In this document: positions 5,563 to 12,929 of the stretch, one piece after another
How the letters are laid out: every line of letters starts with the position of its first letter
Position numbering within the stretch: the first letter of the stretch is position 1
Assembly (NCBI GenBank): GCA_022701925.1
Contig: JAKONM010000231.1
Location: 1 to 18,506 of the forward strand
DNA: 18,506 nt
Origin: Microbacteriaceae bacterium
Lineage (GTDB): Bacteria > Actinomycetota > Actinomycetes > Actinomycetales > Microbacteriaceae
Direction: 5' to 3'
Position numbers and translations under genes: made by a program
The notes under the pieces: model-generated
What the model was told of the DNA's origin: nothing
The model's input: the letters and a program-made list of their open reading frames with translations, nothing else
Database searches by the model: none

Positions 5563-6348
5563 TCACGACCGACCGGGACCAGGACGGCCCGCGACGGCGG
5601 CGCGGCTCAGCACCACCGCTCCCCCGACCGCCGCCGGCATGGCGACGACCGCGCCGAAGGGGATCAGGAACAGCAGGTAGGCGGCGACGCCGAACCCGAG
5701 CGACCGGCCGCGGTGCGCCCGGAGGGCCGCCCGGCGATCCGCCAGGGTCCAGCCGCGCACGTCGAAGGCGGTGCCCGTCAGCTCCACCGCCAGCAGCCGC
5801 CCGCCGAGCACCGCGCCGACCACGGCCGCCAGCACCGCACCGGCCACGGGGACGAGGCCGAGCAGCAGCACCAGCAGGCCCACGCCCAGCGATGCCAGCA
5901 GCAGGCGGATCCCGTCGGCGGCCGCCCGGGCGACGCCGCGCAGCAGCGGCTCGTCCCGCTCCTCCGGCGCATCGCCCAGCCGTCGCTCCACCGCCCGGCT
6001 GATGCGCTCGTAGAAGGGATCGCCCACGGTGAGCACCACGGCGGTGAAGGTGAGGGCCGCGACGACCAGCACCCCGGCGAGCAGGGCGATGCCGGTGAGC
6101 AGCCGCACCGCCGTGCGCCACGGGGCCGCCCAGTCGGCGGCGAACGGCGTGACCGTCGCGGCGAGCCCGTCCAGGCTCGTCGCGAACCACACCAGCAGCG
6201 CCGCCCAGACCGCCCCGACGATCAGCGGCGGCACCGCGCCCAGCAGCATCAGGCGGGGCGAGGTCGCCCAGAACCGGAAGCCGCGCCCCAGGTCGCCGAC
6301 CCCGGCCAGGAACTCCCGCACCGCTCCGGACCTCGACTCGGCCTGCAC
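5563..6348 (-). CDS. EI24-domain (CysZ-like) membrane protein
   Basis: 261 residues with several hydrophobic segments in the EI24/CysZ arrangement. Recognisable pieces are the N-terminal FLAGVGDLGRGFRFWATSPRL, the VGDPFYERIS motif after the second hydrophobic region, and a C-terminal half with RRAALRAHRGRSLGFGVAAYLLFLIPF. CysZ imports sulfate in proteobacteria, but no sulfur gene is present here and substrate assignment would be guesswork. The frame extends upstream into the NUDIX gene with Arg/Pro-rich sequence that is only its shadow. I chose GTG at 6348, eight bases after the NUDIX stop, although its Shine-Dalgarno sequence is weak. It is the last gene of the SDR-NUDIX-EI24 run. Confidence 0.85.
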   Translation of the reverse strand: MQAESRSGAVREFLAGVGDLGRGFRFWATSPRLMLLGAVPPLIVGAVWAALLVWFATSLDGLAATVTPFAADWAAPWRTAVRLLTGIALLAGVLVVAALTFTAVVLTVGDPFYERISRAVERRLGDAPEERDEPLLRGVARAAADGIRLLLASLGVGLLVLLLGLVPVAGAVLAAVVGAVLGGRLLAVELTGTAFDVRGWTLADRRAALRAHRGRSLGFGVAAYLLFLIPFGAVVAMPAAVGGAVVLSRAAVAGRPGPGRS

Positions 6349-6356
6349 GGCCGCGG

Positions 6357-6815
6357 TCAGGCCGGCGGCAGGGTCGCGATGCCGCGCCGGATCAGGTCGG
6401 GCAGGTCGAGGGGCTCGTACTCCTCGGCCGCGGCCGCGAGCTCGTCGGCGGTGAACCAGCGGGTGTCGACGATGTCGACCAGCTCGTCCGGCATCCGCTG
6501 CGCGTCGTCCGGGTCGAAGTGGTCGGTGCGGATGGCGAACCACGCCCAGCGGCCGAACTCGTAGGGGTGCCACTTCGTGTCGACCGGGCCGTCCACCCGG
6601 TGGAACTGCGGGCCGACGGAGTCGACGACGAGGCCCGTCTCCTCCCGCAGCTCGCGCACTCCCGCGGCCGGGAAGTCCTCCCCCGGGTCCACTCCCCCGC
6701 CCGGCGTGATCCAGCGCGGCGCCACCGCGTGATCCTCGCCGAAGGTCAGGAACAGCAGCACCCGGTCGTCGCGGTCGGCGACGATCAGGCGCGCGGTCGA
6801 GCGCTCCGTCGCCAC
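6357..6815 (-). CDS. NUDIX hydrolase
   Basis: 152 residues with an intact Nudix box, G40-x5-E46-x7-REL-R-EE-T-GL, which binds the metal and activates water for cleavage of nucleoside diphosphates linked to another group X. The conserved upstream stretch WITPGGGVDPGED and a C-terminal EPLDLPDLI fit a housecleaning-type NUDIX of actinobacteria; the substrate is not evident. GTG at 6815 starts one base after the SDR stop, so the two genes are almost certainly cotranscribed and coupled. Confidence 0.9.
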   Translation of the reverse strand: MATERSTARLIVADRDDRVLLFLTFGEDHAVAPRWITPGGGVDPGEDFPAAGVRELREETGLVVDSVGPQFHRVDGPVDTKWHPYEFGRWAWFAIRTDHFDPDDAQRMPDELVDIVDTRWFTADELAAAAEEYEPLDLPDLIRRGIATLPPA

Positions 6816-6816
6816 G

Positions 6817-7590
6817 TCAGCCGACCGGGGCGAAGCCCGAGACGTCGCCGACGAAGCGGGTGCGGTCGGCCGGCACCGGCTCGACCGCGGCCGCTGCGAC
6901 CTGCTCCGCGAACTCCTGCACGTTGTACAGGCGGCCCGCCGCCTCGCGCCGGGCGTCCAGGGCCCCGGGGCTCGCGCGGTTCAGCAGCTGCGCCGTGACG
7001 GTGCCCTCGATCATGTCCCCGGAGACCACCACGAACTCGATGCCGCGCTCCTCGAGCGCCGGGATCCGGGCGCGCAGGGCGTCCTCGCCGGCGCGCTTGC
7101 TGAGCGCCACGGTCTCGTACTCGGGCATGGTCGGCGTGGTCGCGATGAAGTGCGCCTGGTGGCTCGTGACGAACACCACCCGCGCCCCCGGGTCCATCAG
7201 CGGCACCGCGGCCTCGAGCACCCGCACCTGCGCGTCCCGATTCAGCAGCAGGGCGTAGTCCTCGGCCGCCCCCGCCTCCATGCCGCCGGAGGCGTTCAGC
7301 ACCAGCAGGTCCAGGCCGCCCCAGCGCTGCACGACCTGGCGGAACATGTCCTCGACCGCGACGCCGTCGGTCAGGTCGGCGCGCACGGCGAACGACTCGC
7401 CGCCGGCCTCCTGGACCTTCTGCACCGTCTGCTCGGCACGCCGCGCCTTGCGCTCGTCGCGGTAGTTGACGACGACGTCGAAGCCGCGCTGCGCCAGCAG
7501 CACCGCGGTGTCGGCGCCGATGCCGCGGGAGGACCCGGTGATCAGTGCGCGACCGCGCACGGCTGACGTCTCGGCGGCGGTGTCGCTCAT
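6817..7590 (-). CDS. SDR-family oxidoreductase, atypical active site
   Basis: 257 residues from ATG 7590. Rossmann motif TGSSRGIG (residues 18-25), NYRDER after the second strand (suggesting NADP preference), DLTD, and LNASGG at the position of NAG identify a short-chain dehydrogenase/reductase. A serine sits in VTSHQAH. The lysine lies in ALSKRAGED, but the position four residues before it, normally the catalytic Tyr of YxxxK, is Val (VALSK); the nearest Tyr is three residues further upstream (EYETVALSK). It may use that Tyr or be non-classical. An in-frame GTG at 7611 is an alternative start. First gene of a coupled run with NUDIX and EI24. Confidence 0.88.
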   Translation of the reverse strand: MSDTAAETSAVRGRALITGSSRGIGADTAVLLAQRGFDVVVNYRDERKARRAEQTVQKVQEAGGESFAVRADLTDGVAVEDMFRQVVQRWGGLDLLVLNASGGMEAGAAEDYALLLNRDAQVRVLEAAVPLMDPGARVVFVTSHQAHFIATTPTMPEYETVALSKRAGEDALRARIPALEERGIEFVVVSGDMIEGTVTAQLLNRASPGALDARREAAGRLYNVQEFAEQVAAAAVEPVPADRTRFVGDVSGFAPVG

Positions 7591-7598
7591 GGGAGCAG

Positions 7599-7604
7599 AG
7601 GGTA
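7599..7604 (-). promoter_or_regulatory. candidate -10 box for the SDR operon
   Basis: TACCCT on the minus strand, eight bases before the ATG at 7590. This would give a leaderless or nearly leaderless mRNA and fits the absence of a Shine-Dalgarno sequence there. No convincing -35 is visible. Confidence 0.35.
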
Positions 7605-7629
7605 GCGACACCCCCGGAGAGGCCCGCGG

Positions 7630-7638
7630 TGCTACCGT
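7630..7638 (+). promoter_or_regulatory. candidate extended -10 for the nfeD operon
   Basis: TGC directly followed by TACCGT, an extended -10 arrangement, 27 bases before the nfeD ATG. It leaves room for a leader of about 20 bases containing GGAG seven bases ahead of the start. No -35 match. It is divergent from the SDR promoter, with the two -10 boxes about 26 bp apart. Confidence 0.4.
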
Positions 7639-7665
7639 TCAGGCCCTGATCACTGGAGCCTCAGC

Positions 7666-8166
7666 ATGATGCCCGACCTGTTCGCGTACACGTGGGTGCT
7701 GTGGCTCGTGGTCGTGGTCGCCGCGGTCGTGCTCGAGCTGCTGACGCTGAACCTCGTGTTCCTGATGATCGCCATCGGCAGCGTCGTCGGCGGCCTCGGC
7801 ACGTGGCTGCTCGGCTGGCCCGCCGCGCTGCAGGTGGTGGCCGCGGCGATCCTGTCCGGCCTGCTCGTCTTCGTCATCCGCCCGCTGCTGTACCGGCTGC
7901 TGGTGCGCGGGAAGCCGGTCGAGCTGACCAACGTCGACGCGCTGACCGGCATGTCCGCCCGGGCGACCACGGCCTTCGCCGAGGGGGCCGGCTACGCCCG
8001 CCTCGACAACGGCGAGACCTGGACGGCCCGGCTCGACGACGCCCACGAGCAGGACGCGGTGCCCTCCGGCGCCCGCCTGGTCGTGGTCGCCATCCGCGGG
8101 GCGACGGCCGTCGTCGCGCCCGCACCGCCCAAGGCCGCACCCGGCCTGCAGGAGAGGACCTCGTGA
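7666..8166 (+). CDS. NfeD-like membrane protein
   Basis: 166 residues. Three hydrophobic segments occupy roughly residues 8-72. A soluble domain of about 60 residues follows (VDALTGMSARATTAFAEGAG... to LVVVAIRGATAVV), reading as the small OB-fold domain of the NfeD family. NfeD proteins are encoded next to SPFH/stomatin genes and are thought to act with them in membrane microdomain organisation; that pairing is exactly what is seen here. ATG at 7666 or 7669 is possible, with GGAG at the right distance for the first. The stop overlaps the next gene start by one base. Confidence 0.9.
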   Translation: MMPDLFAYTWVLWLVVVVAAVVLELLTLNLVFLMIAIGSVVGGLGTWLLGWPAALQVVAAAILSGLLVFVIRPLLYRLLVRGKPVELTNVDALTGMSARATTAFAEGAGYARLDNGETWTARLDDAHEQDAVPSGARLVVVAIRGATAVVAPAPPKAAPGLQERTS

Positions 8167-9161
8167 TGGTCGAACCCGGAGCATTCCTCGGTCAGATCTT
8201 CCTGATCGTGCTGGCGATCGTGGTCGTGATCTTCGTGATCGTGGTGCTGACGCGCGCGGTGCGGATCATCCCCCAGGCCCGCGCGGGCGTGGTCGAACGG
8301 CTGGGCCGCTACCACAAGACCCTCACCCCGGGCCTGCACCTGCTGGTGCCGTTCATCGACCGGCTGAACCCGCTGCTCGACCTGCGCGAGCAGGTCGTCT
8401 CGTTCCCGCCCCAGCCGGTGATCACCGAGGACAACCTGGTCGTCTCGATCGACACCGTCGTCTACTTCCAGGTGACCGACGCCCGCGCCGCGACCTACGA
8501 GATCGCCAACTACCTGGTCGCGGTCGAGCAGCTGACGACCACCACCCTGCGCAACGTCGTCGGCGGTCTGAACCTGGAGGAGGCGCTGACGAGCCGGGAC
8601 AACATCAACGGCCAGCTGCGCGTGGTGCTGGACGAGGCGACCGGCAAGTGGGGCATCCGCGTGAACCGCGTCGAGCTGAAGTCGATCGAGCCGCCCGCCT
8701 CCATCCAGGACTCCATGGAGCAGCAGATGCGGGCGGAGCGCAGCCGGCGCGCGCAGATCCTGACCGCCGAGGGCACGAAGCAGTCCGCGATCCTGCAGGC
8801 CGAGGGCGAGCGGCAGTCCGCGATCCTCTCCGCCGAGGGCGAGGCGCAGGCCCGGGTGCTGCGCGCCGAGGGCGAGGCGAAGGCCATCACCACGGTCTTC
8901 AACGCGATCCACGAGGGCAAGCCCGACAGCCCCCTGCTGGCGTACCAGTACCTGCAGACGCTGCCGAAGATCGCGGAGAACCCGTCCAACAAGCTGTGGA
9001 TCGTGCCGTCCGAGCTGACCGAGGCCCTGAAGGGCATCGGCGGCGCCTTCGGGCGCGGTCTCGCCGGCGACGGGCAGGCGGCTCCGGCGGCCGCTCCGGA
9101 CGCCATGACGGCCGCTGCGGCGCGCAGCGCGTCCGCAACGCCCCCCGCTCCGACCGCGTGA
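8166..9161 (+). CDS. SPFH/stomatin (QmcA-like) membrane protein
   Basis: 331 residues. One N-terminal hydrophobic anchor (residues 10-29) is followed by an SPFH domain (about 33-190) with GVVERLGRYHKTLTPGLHLLVPF and VVSIDTVVYFQVTD typical of stomatin/prohibitin homologues. Then comes a helical region of four AEG-starting 11-residue repeats at residues 201, 212, 223 and 234, a regular heptad-type oligomerisation segment. The tail of about 30 residues is Ala/Pro-rich and low-complexity. Such proteins form large ring-like assemblies in the membrane with NfeD partners. ATG at 8166 lies seven bases after GGAGAGGA and overlaps the nfeD stop; an in-frame GTG three bases earlier is possible. Confidence 0.92.
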   Translation: MVEPGAFLGQIFLIVLAIVVVIFVIVVLTRAVRIIPQARAGVVERLGRYHKTLTPGLHLLVPFIDRLNPLLDLREQVVSFPPQPVITEDNLVVSIDTVVYFQVTDARAATYEIANYLVAVEQLTTTTLRNVVGGLNLEEALTSRDNINGQLRVVLDEATGKWGIRVNRVELKSIEPPASIQDSMEQQMRAERSRRAQILTAEGTKQSAILQAEGERQSAILSAEGEAQARVLRAEGEAKAITTVFNAIHEGKPDSPLLAYQYLQTLPKIAENPSNKLWIVPSELTEALKGIGGAFGRGLAGDGQAAPAAAPDAMTAAAARSASATPPAPTA

Positions 9162-9880
9162 CGGGCGCGGCCTACTTCGCCGGGCCGCTGCCGCGCATCC
9201 TCGCGCACCGGGGGCTGGCGCTGCACGCGCCGGAGAATTCGATCGAGGCCTTCCGCGCCGCGCTCGGCGCGGGCGCGACGCACCTGGAGACCGACGTGCG
9301 GGCGACCGCCGACGGCGTGGCCGTGCTGGTCCACGACCCGGAGGTCGGCGGCCGGCCGGTCGCGGGCCTCAGCCTGGCGCAGCTGCGCCAGGCGCTGCCG
9401 GAGGTCTGCACCCTGAGCGAGGCCCTCGCCGCGGTGCCCGACGCCCCGTTCAACATCGACGTGAAGGCCGCCGGCGCAGCGGAGCCGGCTGCCCGCAGCG
9501 TGCTGGCCGCCCACTCCCCCGGCCGGGTGCTGATCACCTCGTTCTCCGCAGCCCGCCGTCGGGCCGCGCTGCGGCGGCTGCCCGGAGCCGCGACCTCCGC
9601 ATCGGCCGAGGGCGTCGCGCTGATGGTCGCGGGCGTGCGCCTGCGGCAGCCGGCCCTGGTCGCCCTGGCGGCGCGCGGGGTGCAGGCCCTGCAGATCCCG
9701 GAGCGGGCACTCGGCACGGACCTCGTGACGCCCTGGACGCTGCGCGAGGTGCGGCGCGCCGGCGCCGAGGTGCACGTGTGGGTGGTGAACGACCCGGTGC
9801 GGATGCGCGAGCTGGTGGCCCGCGGCGCGGACGGCGTCGTCACGGACCGGGCCGACCTCGCGAGGGACGCGCTGCGCTGA
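9158..9880 (+). CDS. glycerophosphodiester phosphodiesterase
   Basis: 240 residues, cytoplasmic (no signal peptide). GDPD motifs: AHRGLALHAPENSIEAF (His17, Arg18, Glu26), LETDVRATADGVAVLVHD (Glu44, Asp46, His59) and a late NIDVK. The C-terminal VWVVNDPVRMRELVARGADGVVTDRADL is characteristic of the TIM-barrel end. It hydrolyses glycerophosphodiesters from phospholipid turnover to glycerol-3-phosphate and an alcohol. The GTG start overlaps the SPFH stop by four bases (GTGA), making nfeD-SPFH-GDPD one coupled unit with a membrane-lipid theme. It is slightly short for the family but complete. Confidence 0.9.
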   Translation: MTGAAYFAGPLPRILAHRGLALHAPENSIEAFRAALGAGATHLETDVRATADGVAVLVHDPEVGGRPVAGLSLAQLRQALPEVCTLSEALAAVPDAPFNIDVKAAGAAEPAARSVLAAHSPGRVLITSFSAARRRAALRRLPGAATSASAEGVALMVAGVRLRQPALVALAARGVQALQIPERALGTDLVTPWTLREVRRAGAEVHVWVVNDPVRMRELVARGADGVVTDRADLARDALR

Positions 9881-9889
9881 GCGCCCCGT

Positions 9890-9911
9890 TTCCGCGGCAT
9901 CCCGTGCGGAA
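9890..9911 (+). terminator. weak hairpin after the GDPD gene
   Basis: TTCCGC (9890-9895) and GCGGAA (9906-9911) form a 6-bp stem with a 10-base loop nine bases after the stop. It is overlapped by another small hairpin, GGAAT-CGAC-ATTCC (9908-9921). No T-tract. Confidence 0.3.
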
Positions 9912-9939
9912 TCGACATTCCCGTGTTCGAGGGGCATTC

Positions 9940-9969
9940 AAGGCCTCTGAGAAGGCCCTGAGAAAGGCC
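9940..9969 (+). repeat. three AAGGCC motifs at a 12-bp period upstream of rbpA
   Basis: AAGGCC begins at 9940, 9952 and 9964, the first two followed by TCTGAG or CTGAG. The array ends seven bases before the -35 element of the rbpA promoter, a position suited to an activator site, though a regulator is not identifiable. Confidence 0.5.
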
Positions 9970-9971
9970 AT

Positions 9972-10003
9972 CGGAGGAATCCTCCGCGACGGAGGACCGT
10001 TAT
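9972..10003 (+). promoter_or_regulatory. SigR/SigH-type promoter of rbpA
   Basis: GGAAT (9976-9980), exactly 18 bases, then GTTAT (9999-10003), matching the GGAAT-N18-GTT consensus of the disulfide-stress sigma factors SigR (Streptomyces) and SigH (mycobacteria). rbpA is a known SigR target in Streptomyces coelicolor. The -35 lies inside a perfect palindrome CGGAGGA-A-TCCTCCG (9972-9986), which could hide or expose it. The implied transcript starts near 10010 and contains GGAGAGGGGA ahead of the ATG. Confidence 0.7.
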
Positions 10004-10035
10004 ACCGGGACATCGGGGAGAGGGGATTCGACACG

Positions 10036-10410
10036 ATGGCCGACAGAAGTCTGCGTGGAATGCGTCTCGGCGGGCAGAGCCTGCAGAGCGAAGAAGGAGT
10101 GGTGTTCTCGGAGCGCCAGGTGCGCGAGTACCGGGCGGCGGACGGGACCACGTTCTCGGTGACGTTCTCGGCCGAGGCGGAGATCCCGGAGCGCTGGACG
10201 AGCCCGAGGACGGGGCTCGAGGGGCAGCTGCTGGAGGAGGACGGGTCGCTGGCGGCCAGCACCGCCAAGGCGGAGAAGCCGCCGCGGACCCACTGGGACA
10301 TGCTGCTCGAGCGCCGTACGCGCGCCGAGCTGGAGGAGCTGCTCGAGGAGCGTCTGCAGTACCTGCGGGCGCGTCGCGGCAAGACGACGGACGACCGCAA
10401 GGCGTCCTGA
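10036..10410 (+). CDS. rbpA: RNA polymerase-binding protein RbpA
   Basis: 124 residues. The start MADRSLRGMRLGGQSLQSEE and the C-terminal KPPRTHWDMLLERRTRAELEELLEERL are diagnostic of RbpA, the actinobacterial factor that binds the RNA polymerase beta subunit and group I/II sigma factors and stabilises the open complex. The C-terminal helical sigma-interaction domain and the basic linker are present. In the core domain the two positions that are Cys in zinc-binding homologues are Ser and Thr (ERWTSPRTG) and there is no cysteine in the protein, so this is a zinc-free form. The insertion LEEDGSLAASTAK makes it slightly longer than the 111-residue mycobacterial protein. AGGGGA is nine bases before the ATG. 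Confidence 0.95.
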   Translation: MADRSLRGMRLGGQSLQSEEGVVFSERQVREYRAADGTTFSVTFSAEAEIPERWTSPRTGLEGQLLEEDGSLAASTAKAEKPPRTHWDMLLERRTRAELEELLEERLQYLRARRGKTTDDRKAS

Positions 10411-10435
10411 CCCGGCTCAACCGGACCTGAGGAAC

Positions 10436-10464
10436 GGGGCCTCGACCGTCACGGTCGGGGCCCC
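10436..10464. terminator. strong bidirectional hairpin terminator, rbpA / nei
   Basis: Near-perfect 29-base inverted repeat: 14-base arms GGGGCCTCGACCGT (10436-10449) and ACGGTCGGGGCCCC (10451-10464) around a single base, with one G-T pair. The helix would open a few pairs to form its loop. It lies 26 bases after the rbpA stop and covers the stop codon and last four codons of nei, so one hairpin serves both convergent transcripts. There is no T-tract, as usual in this group. Confidence 0.75.
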
Positions 10465-11255
10465 GTCCGCGTGCTCGGGTCCGGCTGGCAGCGCGGACAC
10501 CAGTACGTGCGGCCGGGATGCACCCCGCGCCCGATCACGGGGGTGCCGCACCGCTTGCACGGCCGCCCCGCTCGGCCCACCACCCAGTGCTGCTCCCCCG
10601 CGCGGCGGTCGCCGGTGGTCACCTGGTACGCCTGCGGCCTGGTCGCGCTGTGCCGCAGCGCCCGGGCGGCGAGACGCACCATCGCCGCCAGGTCGACGTC
10701 TCCGGCGGGCGTCTGCGGGTGCACGCCCCGCAGGAAGCACACCTCGTTCACCCACAGGTTGCCGAGCCCGGCCAGGTTCCGCTGGTCGCGGATCGCCTCG
10801 AGCACCGGCCGCGCGGGGTCCGCGCCGCTGCGACGCACGGCCTCCGCCGCGTCCCAGTCGTCCCGCAGCGGGTCGGGCCCCAGCCGGCCGACGACCTGCG
10901 TCTCGTCCCGCGTGGGGAGCAGCCGCACGATCGGCACCGAGACGCCCCAGGCGGTCGGACCGTCCTCGGTCGCCAGCCGCACCCGCACGTCCGGCAGCAC
11001 GCTGCGCGGCAGCGACCGGCCCGCGCGGGTGACCGTCCACGACCCGTCCAGGCGCAGGTGCGTGTGCAGGGTCAGGCCGCCGGAGAGGCGCTGCAGCAGG
11101 TGCTTGCCGTGCGTCTCGTGGTCCAGCACCGTGCGCCCCGCGAGGTCGGCGCCCGCCTGCGGCCCGCCGCGCAGCTCCCCCGCCACCAGGCGGCGCCCGT
11201 CCAGCGCGGGGCGCAGGCGCGCGGCGAGCCGGAAGACGGAGTCGCCCTCGGGCAT
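10449..11255 (-). CDS. nei: Nei/Fpg-family DNA glycosylase (endonuclease VIII type)
   Basis: 268 residues starting MPEGDSVFRLA. After removal of Met, Pro1 and Glu2 are the catalytic nucleophile and acid of bifunctional glycosylase/AP lyases. The helix-two-turn-helix segment is RNLAGLGNLWVNEVCF, and a C-terminal zinc finger C-x2-C...C-x2-C (PCKRCG ... YWCPRCQ) is intact. It removes oxidised bases and nicks the abasic site. The MPEGDS start and overall layout resemble actinobacterial Nei2-type enzymes rather than MutM (MPELPE start). A strong GGGGGAGGGGGAG precedes the start; it sits 21 bases behind lnt and is the last gene of the tat operon. Confidence 0.93.
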   Translation of the reverse strand: MPEGDSVFRLAARLRPALDGRRLVAGELRGGPQAGADLAGRTVLDHETHGKHLLQRLSGGLTLHTHLRLDGSWTVTRAGRSLPRSVLPDVRVRLATEDGPTAWGVSVPIVRLLPTRDETQVVGRLGPDPLRDDWDAAEAVRRSGADPARPVLEAIRDQRNLAGLGNLWVNEVCFLRGVHPQTPAGDVDLAAMVRLAARALRHSATRPQAYQVTTGDRRAGEQHWVVGRAGRPCKRCGTPVIGRGVHPGRTYWCPRCQPDPSTRTGPRP

Positions 11256-11276
11256 CCGCCGCTCCCCCTCCCCCGC

Positions 11277-12929
11277 TCAGGCGCGCCGGGCACGACGGCG
11301 CAGCGGCCGGGCCAGCAGGGCGGCCAGCAGCGGCAGCACGCCGCCCAGCAGCGCGATCGCGGCCCCGAGCCCGACGCCGAACGCGACCGCCGGGGTGGTC
11401 CCGTCCGCCGTCGGCGCGTCGGCGATCACGGTCTGGGCGCGGAAGGGCTGCGAGCCGCGGATGGTGGCGCCGTCGGGGCCGATCACCGTCGTCGAGGCGA
11501 CCGTCGACGCGGTGATCACGGAGCGGCCCGTCTCGATCGCCCGCAGGCGCGCGATCGCCAGCTGCTGCTCGTGCTCGTCGGTGGTGCCGAAGTCGGCGTT
11601 GTTGGTCTGCCCGACCAGCACCTCGGCGCCGTCGCGCACGGACCCGAGGATCAGCCCGTCGTCGACGATGTCGAAGCAGATATCGACCCCGATGCGGGTG
11701 CGGTCGACCTGCATCACCGGCGACCGCTGGCCGATCGCGTAGTCGCGGCCGATCAGCTTGAAGAGGTCCGGGGCGAAGGGCGTCCAGAAGGCGCGGTCGG
11801 GCACGTACTCCGCGAAGGGCACCGGGTGCACCTTGTCGTAGAGCGCGGCGAGACCGGGGACGCCCAGCTCGTCCGTGAGCCCGCCGCCGCCGTCCCACAG
11901 CAGGCTGCTGTTGTAGGTGGTGCCGCCGCGCTCGGTGATGGCACCGGTCAGCAGGGGTGCGCCGACGGCCTGCACCACCAGGTCCAGCTGATTGCGGACG
12001 CCCTGGTCCTGCAGCGGGTCGAACATCGCCGCGCCCTCCGGCCACACCACCAGCTGCACGTCCTGGCCGACCGCCGGTGCCGTGGCCTGCACCGTGGCGC
12101 GGAGGTTCGCCACCGGGTCGTTCTTCGGGTCGAAGTAGCCGGCGTGGGTGTTCGGCTGCACCGCGGCGACGCGGAGGAACCCGTTCACGGTGATGGGGAA
12201 CGCGGGCACGCCGATCAGCAGGACGGCAGGCAGCAGCGCGACCACCAGCAGACGCGGCAGCACCGAAGCGGCGCGGTCCGGTCGCAGGGCGGCGAGGTCG
12301 CGGCGGGGCTCGACGGCCAGCGCGACCGCGACGGCGGTCAGCCAGGCCAGCACGAAGCCCAGGCCCGCCAGCCCCAGCCAGGCGGCCAGCGGCGCGAACG
12401 GGCTGGTCGACTGGCTGAGCGCGAGGCGCCCCCACGCGAAACCGCCGTAGGGCCACGTGCCCGCCACGACCTCGCGGCAGGTCCAGGCGGCCGCGACGAC
12501 CAGGGGCGTGAGCCCGATCCGGCCCCAGCGGGAGCTCCACAGCAGGGGCAGCGAGCGGTACGCCAGGGCGATCAGGCCGGCGCCGCCCGCCACGAGCAGC
12601 GCCTGGAGGGTCGCCAGCGCCGCCAGCGGCAGCGCCCCGAGGAACAGCGAGATCCAGTCGATGAGCGACAGCCAGAAGGCCAGGCCGAAGACGAAGCCGG
12701 TGAGGGCGCCGGTCCAGAACCCCCGCCCGCGGAGCGCCAGCAGCACCGCGCCGACGCCGACGAAGGCCAGGATCCAGACGTTCGGCGCCGGGAAGGCGAA
12801 GCGGTAGACCAGCCCGGCGGCGGCGGCGACGAGCAGCGCCAGCGGCAGCCGCATCGCGCGGTGCGGCAGGGCGTCGCGCCGTCGACGCGCCCGCACCCCC
12901 GTCGGCGCGGGGCGGGTGAGCACGGCCAT
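11277..12929 (-). CDS. lnt: apolipoprotein N-acyltransferase
   Basis: 550 residues. Membrane helices occupy roughly residues 25-245, then an extracytoplasmic nitrilase-fold domain, then a last helix before a basic tail (RPLRRRARRA). The catalytic triad is complete: Glu298 (VVWPEGA), Lys366 (YDKVHPVPF) and Cys418 (GVDICFD). The intervals of 68 and 52 equal those of E. coli Lnt (Glu267, Lys335, Cys387). It transfers an acyl chain to the N-terminal diacylglyceryl-cysteine of lipoproteins. In many actinobacteria lnt is followed by a polyprenol-phosphate mannosyltransferase gene (ppm1); here nei follows instead and no ppm1 is present nearby. ATG overlaps the helicase stop by one base (TGATG). Confidence 0.95.
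   Translation of the reverse strand: MAVLTRPAPTGVRARRRRDALPHRAMRLPLALLVAAAAGLVYRFAFPAPNVWILAFVGVGAVLLALRGRGFWTGALTGFVFGLAFWLSLIDWISLFLGALPLAALATLQALLVAGGAGLIALAYRSLPLLWSSRWGRIGLTPLVVAAAWTCREVVAGTWPYGGFAWGRLALSQSTSPFAPLAAWLGLAGLGFVLAWLTAVAVALAVEPRRDLAALRPDRAASVLPRLLVVALLPAVLLIGVPAFPITVNGFLRVAAVQPNTHAGYFDPKNDPVANLRATVQATAPAVGQDVQLVVWPEGAAMFDPLQDQGVRNQLDLVVQAVGAPLLTGAITERGGTTYNSSLLWDGGGGLTDELGVPGLAALYDKVHPVPFAEYVPDRAFWTPFAPDLFKLIGRDYAIGQRSPVMQVDRTRIGVDICFDIVDDGLILGSVRDGAEVLVGQTNNADFGTTDEHEQQLAIARLRAIETGRSVITASTVASTTVIGPDGATIRGSQPFRAQTVIADAPTADGTTPAVAFGVGLGAAIALLGGVLPLLAALLARPLRRRARRA

Noticed and set aside
8767..8880. DNA repeats in the SPFH gene
   Set aside because: They encode the regular 11-residue AEG helix repeats of the protein and are explained by coding.
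9908..9927. Second SigR-like promoter (GGAAT at 9908, GTT at 9925)
   Set aside because: Spacing is 12 instead of 18-19 bases.
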